From NCBI GenBank assembly GCA_963976435.1, contig CAXBKQ010000004.1, positions 62,001 to 126,000 of the forward strand: DNA of 64,000 nt. The letters run 5' to 3'. Below are positions 45,048-54,024 of the stretch, piece by piece (within the stretch, counting starts at the first letter, position 1; each line of letters begins with the position of its first letter). This DNA comes from CAKZNE01 sp963976435 (lineage in GTDB: Bacteria > Bacteroidota > Bacteroidia > Flavobacteriales > Schleiferiaceae). The notes below the pieces were generated by a model. That model saw only the letters and a list, made by a program, of their open reading frames with translations. It was not told the DNA's origin and did no database searches. Made by a program: the position numbers and the translations under genes.

Positions 45048-45572
45048 TTAAGGTGCTTTTGGAGCTATTCCCAATTTAGCTTTTACCTTATCCATAATAT
45101 CCTCACCATTTTCGGAGAAAAGCAATACAGCCTTACTAGGAGAGCTATCAATGATATAGGTGAAATTTTCTTCTTTAGCCACCTCTTGAACAGCTTTTGT
45201 TGCTTTGGCGATAATCGGCTGAAGCATTCTTACTTCCATTTGCTGAATATCTTGCTGTGCAGTTTGGCTAAACTCTTGGATTCTCTTTTGCTTATCCTGG
45301 ATTTCCTTTTGCTTAATGTCTTTGGTAAGGGTAGTCCAATTAGCTTCATTTGCCACATAAGTATCAACCAATTTGGTATACTCTCCTTGTAATTCAGCTA
45401 AGACTCTTTCCAACTCTTTTCCTGCCATAGTGATAGAGTCTTGCGCTCTTTTGGTTTCAGGCATGGCCAATAATAATTGCTCTGCATCAATATGTCCAAT
45501 TTTCTGGGCATTAGTATTAAAGCTTAGCAATAAACCTAGGGCAATGGCAATAATTGAAATTCCTTTTTTCAT
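45048..45572 (-). CDS. Periplasmic chaperone, Skp/OmpH family (second copy)
   Basis: A 174-residue exported protein (signal peptide GISIIAIALGLLLSFNTNAQ). The body is the helical, E/Q/K-rich tentacle sequence of Skp, starting KIGHIDAEQLLLAMPETKRAQ and ending in the conserved FTYIIDSSPSKAVLL segment. It should hold unfolded outer-membrane barrels for BamA. A second, similar gene lies immediately upstream, a tandem that recurs in Bacteroidota. Confidence 0.93.
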   Translation of the reverse strand: MKKGISIIAIALGLLLSFNTNAQKIGHIDAEQLLLAMPETKRAQDSITMAGKELERVLAELQGEYTKLVDTYVANEANWTTLTKDIKQKEIQDKQKRIQEFSQTAQQDIQQMEVRMLQPIIAKATKAVQEVAKEENFTYIIDSSPSKAVLLFSENGEDIMDKVKAKLGIAPKAP

Positions 45573-45602
45573 AAGTAATAAATTCAGTTCTTATTGTAAT
45601 TT

Positions 45603-46109
45603 TTAAAATCCTAATTTCTCAAGGACATCATCGCTGATATCCGCCTTTTTATTATTGTACAATACTACTAAATCGCTGCTTTTATTAAAGACAACATCTA
45701 GTTTCTTTTTCCTTGCCACTTCTTGAACGGCATTATACACTTTATCCTGAATGGGCCTAATAAGCTCTCTTCTTTTCTTAAAGATTTCACCATCTGGTCC
45801 GAAATATTTTCTTTGTAGAGCCAGAGCTTCTTCACCCTTCTTTTTAATAATGGCCAGTTTCTCTTCTTTCTTTTCTTCTGTCAATAAAACTTCCTCAGCA
45901 TAGTAGGCTTTTTCCAAAGCTTCTTTTTCGGAAAGTAAGGATTCCACCTCACCTTGCCATTGTTGGGATAGTTGATCTAATTGTTTTTGGGCTTGACTGT
46001 AGTCTGGCATTTTTGCTAAAATTAATTCGGTATCTACAATACCAAATCTTTGAGCATTTAGCTGAGTTCCAAAAACCAGACCAATTAAAAGTATGAGTAA
46101 GTTTTTCAT
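45603..46109 (-). CDS. Periplasmic chaperone, Skp/OmpH family (first copy)
   Basis: A 168-residue Skp-like chaperone with signal peptide (LLILLIGLVFGTQLNAQ). It has the family start RFGIVDTELILAKMPDYSQAQ, a long charged helix region and LDVVFNKSSDLVVLYNN at the end. It follows bamA by 78 bases and precedes the second copy by 30. The two copies differ enough that specialisation (client type or heterotrimer) is possible but unproven. Confidence 0.93.
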   Translation of the reverse strand: MKNLLILLIGLVFGTQLNAQRFGIVDTELILAKMPDYSQAQKQLDQLSQQWQGEVESLLSEKEALEKAYYAEEVLLTEEKKEEKLAIIKKKGEEALALQRKYFGPDGEIFKKRRELIRPIQDKVYNAVQEVARKKKLDVVFNKSSDLVVLYNNKKADISDDVLEKLGF

Positions 46110-46187
46110 TTGTAAATCAGTATTCTTAATCCCGATTTTGGCAATTAATGTTTACCCATTAAATGACGACGGGCGAAATTAACTAAA

Positions 46188-48731
46188 TTAAAATTGCTGA
46201 CCAATTATGAAGTGGGTATTCCATCCTGAGACAGTGCTGCTACCTGGCACATTATCAAATCCGTAACCGAAATCAATTCCAAGTAAACCAAACATTGGCA
46301 TAAAAATACGCACACCAGCACCAGCCGAGCGCTTCAGATTAAACGGTTGGTAATTCTCAAAAGTATCGTAATTATTTCCAGCCTCTAAAAATCCTAGGGC
46401 AAAAATTTGGGCACTTGGATTTTCAGTAATCAAATATCGTGTCTCTAATGTAAACTTATTGTACAGGGCACCTCCAATATTCGTGGATCCTAAAGGTACA
46501 ATGGTATTATTCGGATAACCTCTTAGGCCTACTATTTCCCTACCATCCAAAACAAAGTTTTGAAGACCATCACCACCAACAAAAAATCTTTCAAATGGTG
46601 GTAGCCCAACTTCGTCATTATAAATACCTAGGAAACCGAACTCCCCTGCAGATTTAATTACCAGTTTAGGTACAATCTCGGTGAAGAAACTTCCATTCAC
46701 CTTTATTTTATAATACTCTAGCAGATTAAATTTATCCTGATCTGATAAACTGCTATAATCCTTGCCATTAAATAAAGAATATGGCAATGTTGCTTCTACC
46801 GTTGAGTTAAATAAAGATCCACTTCTAGGATAAATTGGATTACTTACACTATTTCTTCCAAAAGTAATTTTATAGGCAATATTGTTCACATTCCCCTTAT
46901 CAAACTGGATTCCTGCCAAAGGATATTGCTGAAGGCTATAGCGTTGAAGATCCACAGCCTGGTAAAGAGTGAAAAAGTCATCTGGCCATTTCAATCTTTT
47001 TCCAAGTCCGATGGTTAAACCGGTAATAGATAATGACTGACGTTCAGGATCATCACGTGTTCTACCATTTAAATTCTGAATATTATGGTAAAGACTTACA
47101 GTAAGAGAATTCGGTTTTTTACCGCCTAGCCAAGGTTCAGTAAAGGATGCACTATAGGATTGAAAATACAATCCATTACTTTGAGCTCTAAGGTTAATGG
47201 TTTGACCATCACCGGCAGGAAGAGGTTGCCAGGCGCTCTTATCAAAAACTTTACGAGCCGAAAAATTATTAAAATTTAAACCTAGGGTTCCCACGATACG
47301 ATTTGCACCCCAACCTCCTTGTAATTCCAATTGACTTGTGGATCTTTCTACAACAGAATATTCGATATCTACAATACCTCTTTCTGCGTCTGGCTTTGGA
47401 GTTACATTTAATTCAGTAGGTTCAAAAAAGCCCAGTTGTTGCAATTCACGAATACTTCTTTGAATATCAGATCTGCGGAATAATTCACCGGGTTTGGTTC
47501 TTATTTCCCTGAGAATAACATGGTCGTTGGTTCTATCATTCCCAACAATGGTTACTTTATTAATAGTAGCCTCTCTACCTTCTCGGATTCTCATTTCAAT
47601 ATCGATAGAATCATTCTCTACCAATATTTCTACTGGGTTTACATTGAAAAACAAATATCCATTATCTAAATACAAGGAGCTTACATCACCTCCTTGAGGG
47701 TCTAGTTGCAGCCTCTCCTGAAGATAGGCAGCATCATAAACATCGCCTTTTTTGATATTTAAGATTTCATCTAATCGCTCGCTGCTGTATTTTGTATTTC
47801 CCAACCAGCTTATATTTCGGAAGTAATACTTATTTCCTTCTTCAATTTCTACAACAATCTTTACTCTATCCGGACTAATACGAATGATACTATCTTTAAC
47901 AATTCTTGCATCGCGGTAACCATTCTGGTTATATCTCTGGATGATTAGTTTTTTATCCTCCTTATAATCGTCTTTAATAAATTTTGAAGATTTGAAAATA
48001 TTGAAGATGTGCTTTCTCTTGGTCTCCTTCATCGCCTTCCTCAGCTTTCTATCGCTAAGACCTTCTGTTCTTCCAAACCAATCAAAAAAATGTTTTTTCT
48101 CTCTTTTGCTGGTTTTATTGCCTTTGAATTCTATATCGGCAATTTTCACCTTTTCGCCTCTTTCTATAAGTATTCCTAAAATCACGGAATTGCTTCTGGT
48201 GGTATCTGCTCTTTTTATCACTTCCACCTTGGCGTTTAGAAAGCCATCTTCTACAAAAAAGCTTTTGGCTGTATTTTCGGTATTTACAATTAGGTTTTCG
48301 GTAACAATTATCCCACTACTCAAATCCAATTCTTCTCTAAGGTCATCCTGTTTCCTTCTACTTAGTCCTTTAATATAATACTTGCTAAGCTTGGGAAGTT
48401 CTTTGAGCCTTATTTCAAGAAAAACGGTTTTAGCCTTAATTTCCAGTACATAAATACCGATATCATCAAAACTATTTTGGCGCCATAGGTTTTTAATTGC
48501 CCTTGTTGTTTCCTCTCCAGGAAGTTTAATTTTATCGCCAACTTTTAATCCAGAAATTAGGCTAATAATTTGTTTATCAGAATCATCAGCACCGGTTACG
48601 GTAATTCCTCCAATTTCATAAAGTCCAGATAAACTTAGCTCACTAATACTTTTAGGAGTTTGAATTTGGGCAAATAAGGTGGAATTGAAGGATAATATTA
48701 GTGCTGCAATGCACATTGAAATTTTTTGCAT
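46188..48731 (-). CDS. bamA: Outer membrane assembly factor BamA (Omp85)
   Basis: Central insertase of the outer membrane. The 847-residue protein has a signal peptide, five POTRA-like repeats (for example ITVTGADDSDKQIISLISGL, IEFKGNKTSKREKKHFFDWF, ISWLGNTKYSSERLDEIL, VTIVGNDRTNDHVILREIRT) and a C-terminal 16-strand barrel with the lid-lock motif VGLRGYPN and a final aromatic residue. It is located between uppS and the two Skp genes, the standard Bacteroidota context. uppS lies eight bases upstream. Confidence 0.97.
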   Translation of the reverse strand: MQKISMCIAALILSFNSTLFAQIQTPKSISELSLSGLYEIGGITVTGADDSDKQIISLISGLKVGDKIKLPGEETTRAIKNLWRQNSFDDIGIYVLEIKAKTVFLEIRLKELPKLSKYYIKGLSRRKQDDLREELDLSSGIIVTENLIVNTENTAKSFFVEDGFLNAKVEVIKRADTTRSNSVILGILIERGEKVKIADIEFKGNKTSKREKKHFFDWFGRTEGLSDRKLRKAMKETKRKHIFNIFKSSKFIKDDYKEDKKLIIQRYNQNGYRDARIVKDSIIRISPDRVKIVVEIEEGNKYYFRNISWLGNTKYSSERLDEILNIKKGDVYDAAYLQERLQLDPQGGDVSSLYLDNGYLFFNVNPVEILVENDSIDIEMRIREGREATINKVTIVGNDRTNDHVILREIRTKPGELFRRSDIQRSIRELQQLGFFEPTELNVTPKPDAERGIVDIEYSVVERSTSQLELQGGWGANRIVGTLGLNFNNFSARKVFDKSAWQPLPAGDGQTINLRAQSNGLYFQSYSASFTEPWLGGKKPNSLTVSLYHNIQNLNGRTRDDPERQSLSITGLTIGLGKRLKWPDDFFTLYQAVDLQRYSLQQYPLAGIQFDKGNVNNIAYKITFGRNSVSNPIYPRSGSLFNSTVEATLPYSLFNGKDYSSLSDQDKFNLLEYYKIKVNGSFFTEIVPKLVIKSAGEFGFLGIYNDEVGLPPFERFFVGGDGLQNFVLDGREIVGLRGYPNNTIVPLGSTNIGGALYNKFTLETRYLITENPSAQIFALGFLEAGNNYDTFENYQPFNLKRSAGAGVRIFMPMFGLLGIDFGYGFDNVPGSSTVSGWNTHFIIGQQF

Positions 48732-48739
48732 CTCAGTTT

Positions 48740-49483
48740 TCAGGAATTTAATTGTTCACTGATTTTACCAAATCTTCTTTCCCTGTTTTGGTAATCATAA
48801 ATGGCCATATATAAATCTTCATCGTTGAAATCTGGCCAAAGTTTATCTGTAAAATATAATTCGGAATAAGCAATTTGCCAAAGTAGATAATTGCTCACTC
48901 TTTGTTCGCCACCTGTGCGAATTAATAAATCCGGATGGGGTTTGGAAGAGGTGTAAAGGCGATTATCAAATTCTTCTTCGTTGATATCGTCTAGGCTAAT
49001 TTCTCCATTTGCATAAGCTTCGGCAATGGACTTACTAGCCTTAATTATTTCCTCTTTGCTTCCATAACTTAAAGCCACTGTTAGCACTGTGGCAGTGTTA
49101 TTTTTAGTTTTTTCCATTACTTCTTTTAGTTCCTTTTGGCAACTTTTGGGTAAGGTGTCTATTCTTCCGATTGCCTCGAGCCGAGTATTGTTTTCTTGAA
49201 GAAATTTTAATTCGCGTTTTAGGCTAGATACCATCAAACTCATTAAGGCATTCACTTCGTATTTAGGTCGATTCCAATTTTCGGTAGAAAAGGCATAAAC
49301 CGTTAAATATTCCACTCCTAAATTGGCGCAGGTTAAACAAGCATTTCGCAGAGATCCAACTCCATTTTCATGGCCAATAGCTCTAAGGAAGCCTTGTTTT
49401 TTTGCCCATCTACCATTGCCATCCATTATAATGGCTATATGCTTAGGAATATTCCTTAAATCAAGTTTATCCTTCCAACTCAT
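48740..49483 (-). CDS. uppS: Undecaprenyl diphosphate synthase UppS
   Basis: Cis-prenyltransferase producing the C55 lipid carrier for peptidoglycan and other surface glycans. The diphosphate-binding motif IAIIMDGNGRWAKKQG and the C-terminal DLLIRTGGEQRVSNYLLWQ are intact, the length is 247 residues. I use the ATG at 49483, whose A is the last base of the upstream stop (TGATG); a TTG one codon earlier is the alternative. It supplies the carrier for the MraY and MurG steps encoded in the first part of the window. Confidence 0.97.
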   Translation of the reverse strand: MSWKDKLDLRNIPKHIAIIMDGNGRWAKKQGFLRAIGHENGVGSLRNACLTCANLGVEYLTVYAFSTENWNRPKYEVNALMSLMVSSLKRELKFLQENNTRLEAIGRIDTLPKSCQKELKEVMEKTKNNTATVLTVALSYGSKEEIIKASKSIAEAYANGEISLDDINEEEFDNRLYTSSKPHPDLLIRTGGEQRVSNYLLWQIAYSELYFTDKLWPDFNDEDLYMAIYDYQNRERRFGKISEQLNS

Positions 49484-50298
49484 CAATTAAAAATATACAC
49501 ACATTTCTCCAACAACTCTCCAAATTTAAACTGAAGGGTAATTCCTGTAAAAAAATACCAATCGTTGGTATTGGGATCACCTCTAAGAAGATTTTCCTTG
49601 TCGCTTGGAATAATACTACGATCAGAAAGAGCAGCGGAAACGGCACCATAATTTTCTAATATTTCATCAGGATCAGCATAATATCCACCAACATCATCTA
49701 AATAATCGGTTCTAGTACTGCGGCAGGTGCTTTCAATTCCTATAGAGGTAAACCTTCCAACAGAAAATTTGTGACCAATTCCAAAAATAAAAAATGAAGA
49801 ACCTTTAGAATAGGGAGCAGGATTTCCACCTAGGCCTTGCCCTTCGGTATTTAAAGCCTGGAGCTCATAGGTCTGCCCTTGGTATGTTGCCTTCGGATTA
49901 AAACTAAAAATCCCAAAGCCTCCTACCAAATAGGTAGTATGATCGTATCTACTTCCGGGTTTGAATCTTAAAAAATTAAATTCAGCCAATAGGCTTCCTT
50001 CCAGAATGGTACTTGAAAAATGTAGGTTTCTATTCTGACGAAAAGAAATATTAGAAAGGCTATCTGCATTGGCAATTTTACCATAATTTATTTGTGCTCT
50101 AAAGCTCCATCTATCGTTTAATACGTAGCGATAGAATCCTCCAAATGCATATCCTTGAGGAAGGTGAACATTATAATTTCCAACATCTCCTGTGAAATGA
50201 CTTCCACCACCAAAAACTCCAAGCTCTGAATATTGTCCAGATGCGGAGAAGCCTAAAAATAGACTTAATAAATTGATAATGAATATTTTAAATTTCAT
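49483..50298 (-). CDS. DUF6089-type outer-membrane beta-barrel protein
   Basis: A 271-residue predicted barrel with signal peptide (IFIINLLSLFLGFSASGQ). Strand-rich sequence with features of the family: YSELGVFGGGSHFTGDVG near the start, YRYVLNDRWSFRAQINYG and the IGHKFSVGRFTSIGIE segment. Families of this type always sit just before uppS-bamA in Bacteroidota, which suggests a role in outer-membrane biogenesis, but no activity is known. It has its own perfect promoter box. Confidence 0.85.
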   Translation of the reverse strand: MKFKIFIINLLSLFLGFSASGQYSELGVFGGGSHFTGDVGNYNVHLPQGYAFGGFYRYVLNDRWSFRAQINYGKIANADSLSNISFRQNRNLHFSSTILEGSLLAEFNFLRFKPGSRYDHTTYLVGGFGIFSFNPKATYQGQTYELQALNTEGQGLGGNPAPYSKGSSFFIFGIGHKFSVGRFTSIGIESTCRSTRTDYLDDVGGYYADPDEILENYGAVSAALSDRSIIPSDKENLLRGDPNTNDWYFFTGITLQFKFGELLEKCVYIFN

Positions 50299-50314
50299 AA
50301 CACAAAAATGAGGG

Positions 50315-50322
50315 CAAATATA
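50315..50322 (-). promoter_or_regulatory. Internal TAnnTTTG promoter before the DUF6089-uppS-bamA genes
   Basis: On the minus strand TATATTTG lies 16 bases before the ATG at 50298, with a TTG 23 bases further upstream. It allows the barrel-uppS-bamA-skp segment to be transcribed apart from CBS-nadK. Confidence 0.5.
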
Positions 50323-50357
50323 ATTAATTAGCTCATAGTCAGAGGCAATTTAAAGTC

Positions 50358-51236
50358 TTAATTCCTACGATCCAATCCCCACAACAGCTTATTTCTCAGC
50401 GTTTCTGCAAAATTCTGTACTTCGGTCTTAATCATCTTAATTTTAAAACTTCCCAAATGAAGCTTAATATCGAAACCTGAATTTAAGGTATAAATCCTTG
50501 AATCGAGTGAAAGCAAAAATTGCTCTTCCCTACCTTCTACCTTTAATCTAATTGAATAATTATTGGGAATAACGAAGGGTCTTACATTTAGATTGTGTGG
50601 AGCAATAGGAGTAATAACAAAATTTTCAGAACCAGGCATAATAATCGGTCCACCACAACTTAATGAATAGCCTGTACTTCCTGTTGGTGTAGAAATAATC
50701 AAACCATCTGCCCAGTAGCTATTCAAATACTCATCATTGATCCAGGTATGAATGGTGATCATGGCCGTGGTATTCTTTCTGCTAACGGTAATCTCATTTA
50801 AAGCAAAATTCAAATGAGAATCTGGGATTTGGGTATCGGTTTCTAAAACTATCCTTTCATCGATGGTAAAATTTCCATTTGAAAGGGCCTTTACTGCATC
50901 CGAAATCTTTTCCTTGCTAACATTAGAAAGAAAACCAAGCCTTCCTGTATTAATTCCCAAAATCGGTATTCCAGAATCTCTTATTATCGTAACAGCATCT
51001 AGAATAGTTCCATCCCCTCCTACTGTAATTAGAAAATCTGGATTAAAATCCAGAAGCTCTTTATGATTGGTAAATTCTTGGAAGCTCAGCTTGAGGTCAC
51101 AGTGATCTTTAATAAAATGATTTAGCCTATCGAAAACAATGATTTCTGCATTTTCAGCCAAAAGCTCTTTGTGCAAAGTTTCAATGAAGGGCCTTGAATC
51201 AAGGGTTATTATTTTTCCAAATATCGCTACTTTCAT
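50358..51236 (-). CDS. nadK: NAD kinase
   Basis: Phosphorylates NAD to NADP. The GGDGTILDA loop, the NTGRLGFLSN segment and the C-terminal ISTPTGSTGYSLSCGGP motif are diagnostic, and the length of 292 residues is standard. It follows the CBS-domain gene by nine bases and lies upstream of the barrel-uppS-bamA block, a frequent Bacteroidota order. Confidence 0.97.
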   Translation of the reverse strand: MKVAIFGKIITLDSRPFIETLHKELLAENAEIIVFDRLNHFIKDHCDLKLSFQEFTNHKELLDFNPDFLITVGGDGTILDAVTIIRDSGIPILGINTGRLGFLSNVSKEKISDAVKALSNGNFTIDERIVLETDTQIPDSHLNFALNEITVSRKNTTAMITIHTWINDEYLNSYWADGLIISTPTGSTGYSLSCGGPIIMPGSENFVITPIAPHNLNVRPFVIPNNYSIRLKVEGREEQFLLSLDSRIYTLNSGFDIKLHLGSFKIKMIKTEVQNFAETLRNKLLWGLDRRN

Positions 51237-51245
51237 TTTCCAAGC

Positions 51246-51911
51246 TTAAATATTTAGATATCTCATTAGGGATTCATATCGCTGGGCAGAGGAATCGTCG
51301 AACATACTTTTGTGATAAACCTCCATTATCGAATAACTATACCTTTCAAAGGATTTTATTATTCTCCCCAAATCAGTTTGATTGATTTTTAAGGTTACAT
51401 CAATGCTATTCATATCTGAAGAGCTGCCTATTATCAATCCCAAAATTCTCGCATCCTCACTTTCCACTATTTGAGCAATTTGCGAAAGTTGATAGTCTGA
51501 AACGGGAATTTTTAAAACTATCACACCACCTTCCTCTTTAAAGGTGATTTGGCTTCCTAAATCCTGCAGTAATTCCAAAGGAGAAATATAGCCTCTATAA
51601 ACATTATTTTTATCTACAATCGGCACCATACTAAGGATTCCATCGCCAGCAATTCTAGCCACTTCCAAAATATGGCCATCCAATTTTGCAGAATATGGTT
51701 TTAAACAACGATTGCATAGAGCGATGGTTTCACCATCCAACTGAGCCTCTAATAGACTTTCTTCATCTACCAATCCCAAATATTGAGCAGCCTCATCCAC
51801 AACGGGAAGATGATTCAATTTCATCTCGTCCATCAGCGCCAAAGCATCCTCAATTTTATCGTCTAAAGTGAGGGCTTTAATATCTTTTGAAATATGTTTT
51901 CCAACATTCAT
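51246..51911 (-). CDS. CBS-pair domain protein
   Basis: A 221-residue cytoplasmic protein with two CBS motifs in the first ~125 residues (IEDALALMDEMKLNHLPVVDE and GDGILSMVPIVDKNNVYRGYI) that typically bind adenine nucleotides, followed by an ACT-like regulatory half (VIVLKIPVSDYQLSQIAQIVES). It precedes nadK directly, so a sensor role for adenylate or NAD(P) supply is conceivable but not shown. It is transcribed divergently from pdxJ, with only 36 bases between the start codons. Confidence 0.9.
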   Translation of the reverse strand: MNVGKHISKDIKALTLDDKIEDALALMDEMKLNHLPVVDEAAQYLGLVDEESLLEAQLDGETIALCNRCLKPYSAKLDGHILEVARIAGDGILSMVPIVDKNNVYRGYISPLELLQDLGSQITFKEEGGVIVLKIPVSDYQLSQIAQIVESEDARILGLIIGSSSDMNSIDVTLKINQTDLGRIIKSFERYSYSIMEVYHKSMFDDSSAQRYESLMRYLNI

Positions 51912-51919
51912 AATCTAAG

Positions 51920-51927
51920 CAAACTTA
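51920..51927 (-). promoter_or_regulatory. TAnnTTTG promoter box for CBS-nadK
   Basis: On the minus strand TAAGTTTG, perfect, ends eight bases before the CBS ATG. It lies seven bases from the opposite-facing pdxJ box. Confidence 0.5.
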
Positions 51928-51934
51928 AGGTTTT

Positions 51935-51942
51935 TATCTTTG
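51935..51942 (+). promoter_or_regulatory. TAnnTTTG promoter box for pdxJ
   Basis: TATCTTTG, perfect, ends five bases before the pdxJ ATG at 51948. The -33 region would lie inside the start of the divergent CBS gene. Confidence 0.5.
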
Positions 51943-51947
51943 CGCAC

Positions 51948-52673
51948 ATGACAAGATTAAGCGTTAATATTAATAAGATAGCGACCCTCAGAAATGCCCG
52001 AGGAGCGAACAGCCCCAACCTTATTGAAGCTGCCAAAAATTGCGAAAAATTTGGAGCTCAAGGTATAACCGTTCACCCTCGGCCAGATGAAAGACATATA
52101 CGATATTCTGATGTTGAGGAATTAAAAAACGTTCTCAACACGGAATTTAATATTGAAGGTTATCCATCACGAGATTTTATAGATCTAGTTTTGGATGCAA
52201 AACCGGCCCAAGTAACTTTAGTGCCAGATCCACCAAACGTTTTAACCTCCAATGCGGGATGGGATAGCAAAAGTAATTTTGAGCTTCTTAAAGAGGTTGT
52301 TTCCGAATTCAAAAGCCACCAAATTAGAGTGTCCTTGTTTATGGAATGCAATTCAGACTTAATTGAATGGGCTAAGAAAACCGATTGTGATAGAATTGAA
52401 CTTTATACAGAGGAATATGCCCGAGGGTATTCTAATAACAGAGACTTAGCGATAAAGCCTTACCAACAAGCTGCGGAAGTGGCCCAAAAAAACCAGCTTG
52501 GCTTGAATGCTGGTCATGATTTAAATCTCGACAATCTAGCTTTTTTCTGCTCATCCATCCCAAGCCTTCAAGAGGTCTCTATTGGTCATGCCTTAATTTC
52601 AGATGCCTTATATTACGGATTGGAAAACAGCATCCAGATGTATTTAAGACAAATTCAAAAAAGCCATTCTTGA
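51948..52673 (+). CDS. pdxJ: Pyridoxine 5'-phosphate synthase PdxJ
   Basis: Condenses 3-amino-2-oxopropyl phosphate with deoxyxylulose 5-phosphate in the last ring-forming step of vitamin B6 synthesis. Diagnostic are LSVNINKIATLRNARG at the start, GITVHPRPDERHI, VTLVPDPPNVLTSNAGWD, and GLNAGHDLNLDNL. I start at the ATG at 51948 (241 residues) because a more upstream start would overlap the promoter box and add no family sequence. The TGA overlaps the TTG of the next gene. Confidence 0.97.
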   Translation: MTRLSVNINKIATLRNARGANSPNLIEAAKNCEKFGAQGITVHPRPDERHIRYSDVEELKNVLNTEFNIEGYPSRDFIDLVLDAKPAQVTLVPDPPNVLTSNAGWDSKSNFELLKEVVSEFKSHQIRVSLFMECNSDLIEWAKKTDCDRIELYTEEYARGYSNNRDLAIKPYQQAAEVAQKNQLGLNAGHDLNLDNLAFFCSSIPSLQEVSIGHALISDALYYGLENSIQMYLRQIQKSHS

Positions 52674-53578
52674 TAAAAGCTCCAAATCTTAAAAAAGGTG
52701 ATTGTATTGGACTAATCTCCACAGCTAGAAAAATTAGCCTTGAGGAACTAGAGCCAGCCATAGCGATTTTTAAGAAATGGGGATTAAAAATAAAATTTGC
52801 CAGGCATCTTTTTGAGGAACAAAACCAATTTGCCGGAACTGATGTACAGCGATTAGCAGATCTGCAAGGTTTTTTTGACAACCCTGAAATCAAGGCTGTA
52901 GTTTGTGTAAGAGGTGGATATGGTACCGTTCGGATAATTGATGAACTAAATTTTTTATCCCTAAAATCTAAACCAAAATGGGTTTGTGGATATAGCGACG
53001 TTACCGTTTTGCTAAACAAACTTAATAGCCTAGGAATAGAATGCATCCATAGTACCATGCCCATAAACTTCACTTCTAATAGTAAAGAAAGTATTGAAAG
53101 TTTAAGGCGGGTTCTTTTTGGAGAAAAATATCAAATCAAAACCAAAGCACATCCACTTAACCGAAATGGTATAGCCAGAGGCAAGCTCATAGGAGGAAAC
53201 CTCTCCATGCTTTATAGTCAATTAGGATCATCTACTGCATTAAATACTGAAGGGCAAATTCTTTTTATTGAAGATTTAGATGAATACTTATATCATATTG
53301 ATAGGATGATGCACAATCTCAAGCGCAATTCCTATTTCGAAAAATTATCAGGACTTATAGTGGGTGGAATGTCCGATATGAATGATAATACAGTTCCTTT
53401 TGGGCGAAATGCTGAAGAAATTATTCACGATTTAGTAAGAGCCTATAATTTCCCTGTTTGCTTTGGCTTCCCCGCTGGTCATGTTGATGACAACAGAAGC
53501 CTCATATTTGGTCGAAGAGCTAATTTAAGCGTCGGAAACGAGGTGGAATTAGATTTTGAACATGGCTCAACACAATGA
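52670..53578 (+). CDS. ldcA: LD-carboxypeptidase (peptidase S66)
   Basis: Cleaves the terminal D-alanine from recycled tetrapeptides in the cytoplasm. The catalytic triad can be placed as Ser109 (GYSDVT), Glu201 (ILFIEDLDEY) and His271 (FPAGHVDD), and VRGGYGTVRIID is the usual block before the serine. Length 302 fits. The start is a TTG that overlaps the pdxJ TGA (TTGA), so expression depends on pdxJ. It connects peptidoglycan recycling to the envelope genes elsewhere in the window. Confidence 0.93.
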   Translation: MIKAPNLKKGDCIGLISTARKISLEELEPAIAIFKKWGLKIKFARHLFEEQNQFAGTDVQRLADLQGFFDNPEIKAVVCVRGGYGTVRIIDELNFLSLKSKPKWVCGYSDVTVLLNKLNSLGIECIHSTMPINFTSNSKESIESLRRVLFGEKYQIKTKAHPLNRNGIARGKLIGGNLSMLYSQLGSSTALNTEGQILFIEDLDEYLYHIDRMMHNLKRNSYFEKLSGLIVGGMSDMNDNTVPFGRNAEEIIHDLVRAYNFPVCFGFPAGHVDDNRSLIFGRRANLSVGNEVELDFEHGSTQ

Positions 53579-53915
53579 TCTTGGAATTTTAGGAGAGGAA
53601 AAAGCTAAAGAATTTTTGCTGGCCAATGGCTTTAGAATTCTACAACGAAATTGGCGATTCGGCAAGGAAGAGATAGACATCATTGCTGAAAAGGAAGACC
53701 ACCTGGCCATTGTGGAGGTTAAATCTCGGAAATCTGGTCATTTTGGAAGCCCTCAAGAATTTGTAGGATTAGCAAAAAGAAGACACCTAATTAGGGCAGC
53801 AGATGCATTTGCCCATCGATATAAAATTGAAAAAGACATTCATTTTCATATTATCGCCATCACTTTTGAACCCAAACTCCAACTAAACTTTATTCCAGAA
53901 GCCTTTTATCCATAG
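53562..53915 (+). CDS. yraN: YraN family (UPF0102) endonuclease-fold protein
   Basis: A 117-residue protein of the UPF0102 family with a PD-(D/E)XK-like core: GEEKAKEFLLANGFRIL, then WRFGKEEIDIIAEK and LAIVEVKSRKS, which give the D, ExK arrangement of the nuclease fold. Biological role is unclear. I prefer the ATG at 53562 to a TTG two codons earlier. It overlaps ldcA by 17 bases. Confidence 0.9.
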   Translation: MAQHNDLGILGEEKAKEFLLANGFRILQRNWRFGKEEIDIIAEKEDHLAIVEVKSRKSGHFGSPQEFVGLAKRRHLIRAADAFAHRYKIEKDIHFHIIAITFEPKLQLNFIPEAFYP

Positions 53916-53974
53916 AAATTTTCCTTTCTGGGAATGGGTGTTTTCAATTTTGTAGGAATATTCTTTCAAAAAAG

Positions 53975-54005
53975 TTGGTTTATTGTAGTCTTATTCTTAC
54001 ATTTG
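53975..54005 (+). promoter_or_regulatory. Complete TTG/TAnnTTTG promoter for the 271-residue secreted protein
   Basis: TTGG at 53975, a 20-base spacer after the TTG and TACATTTG at 53998-54005 form a well-spaced promoter. The ATG at 54025 is 19 bases downstream. Confidence 0.6.
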
Positions 54006-54024
54006 ACCTCAACAATAAAACGCA

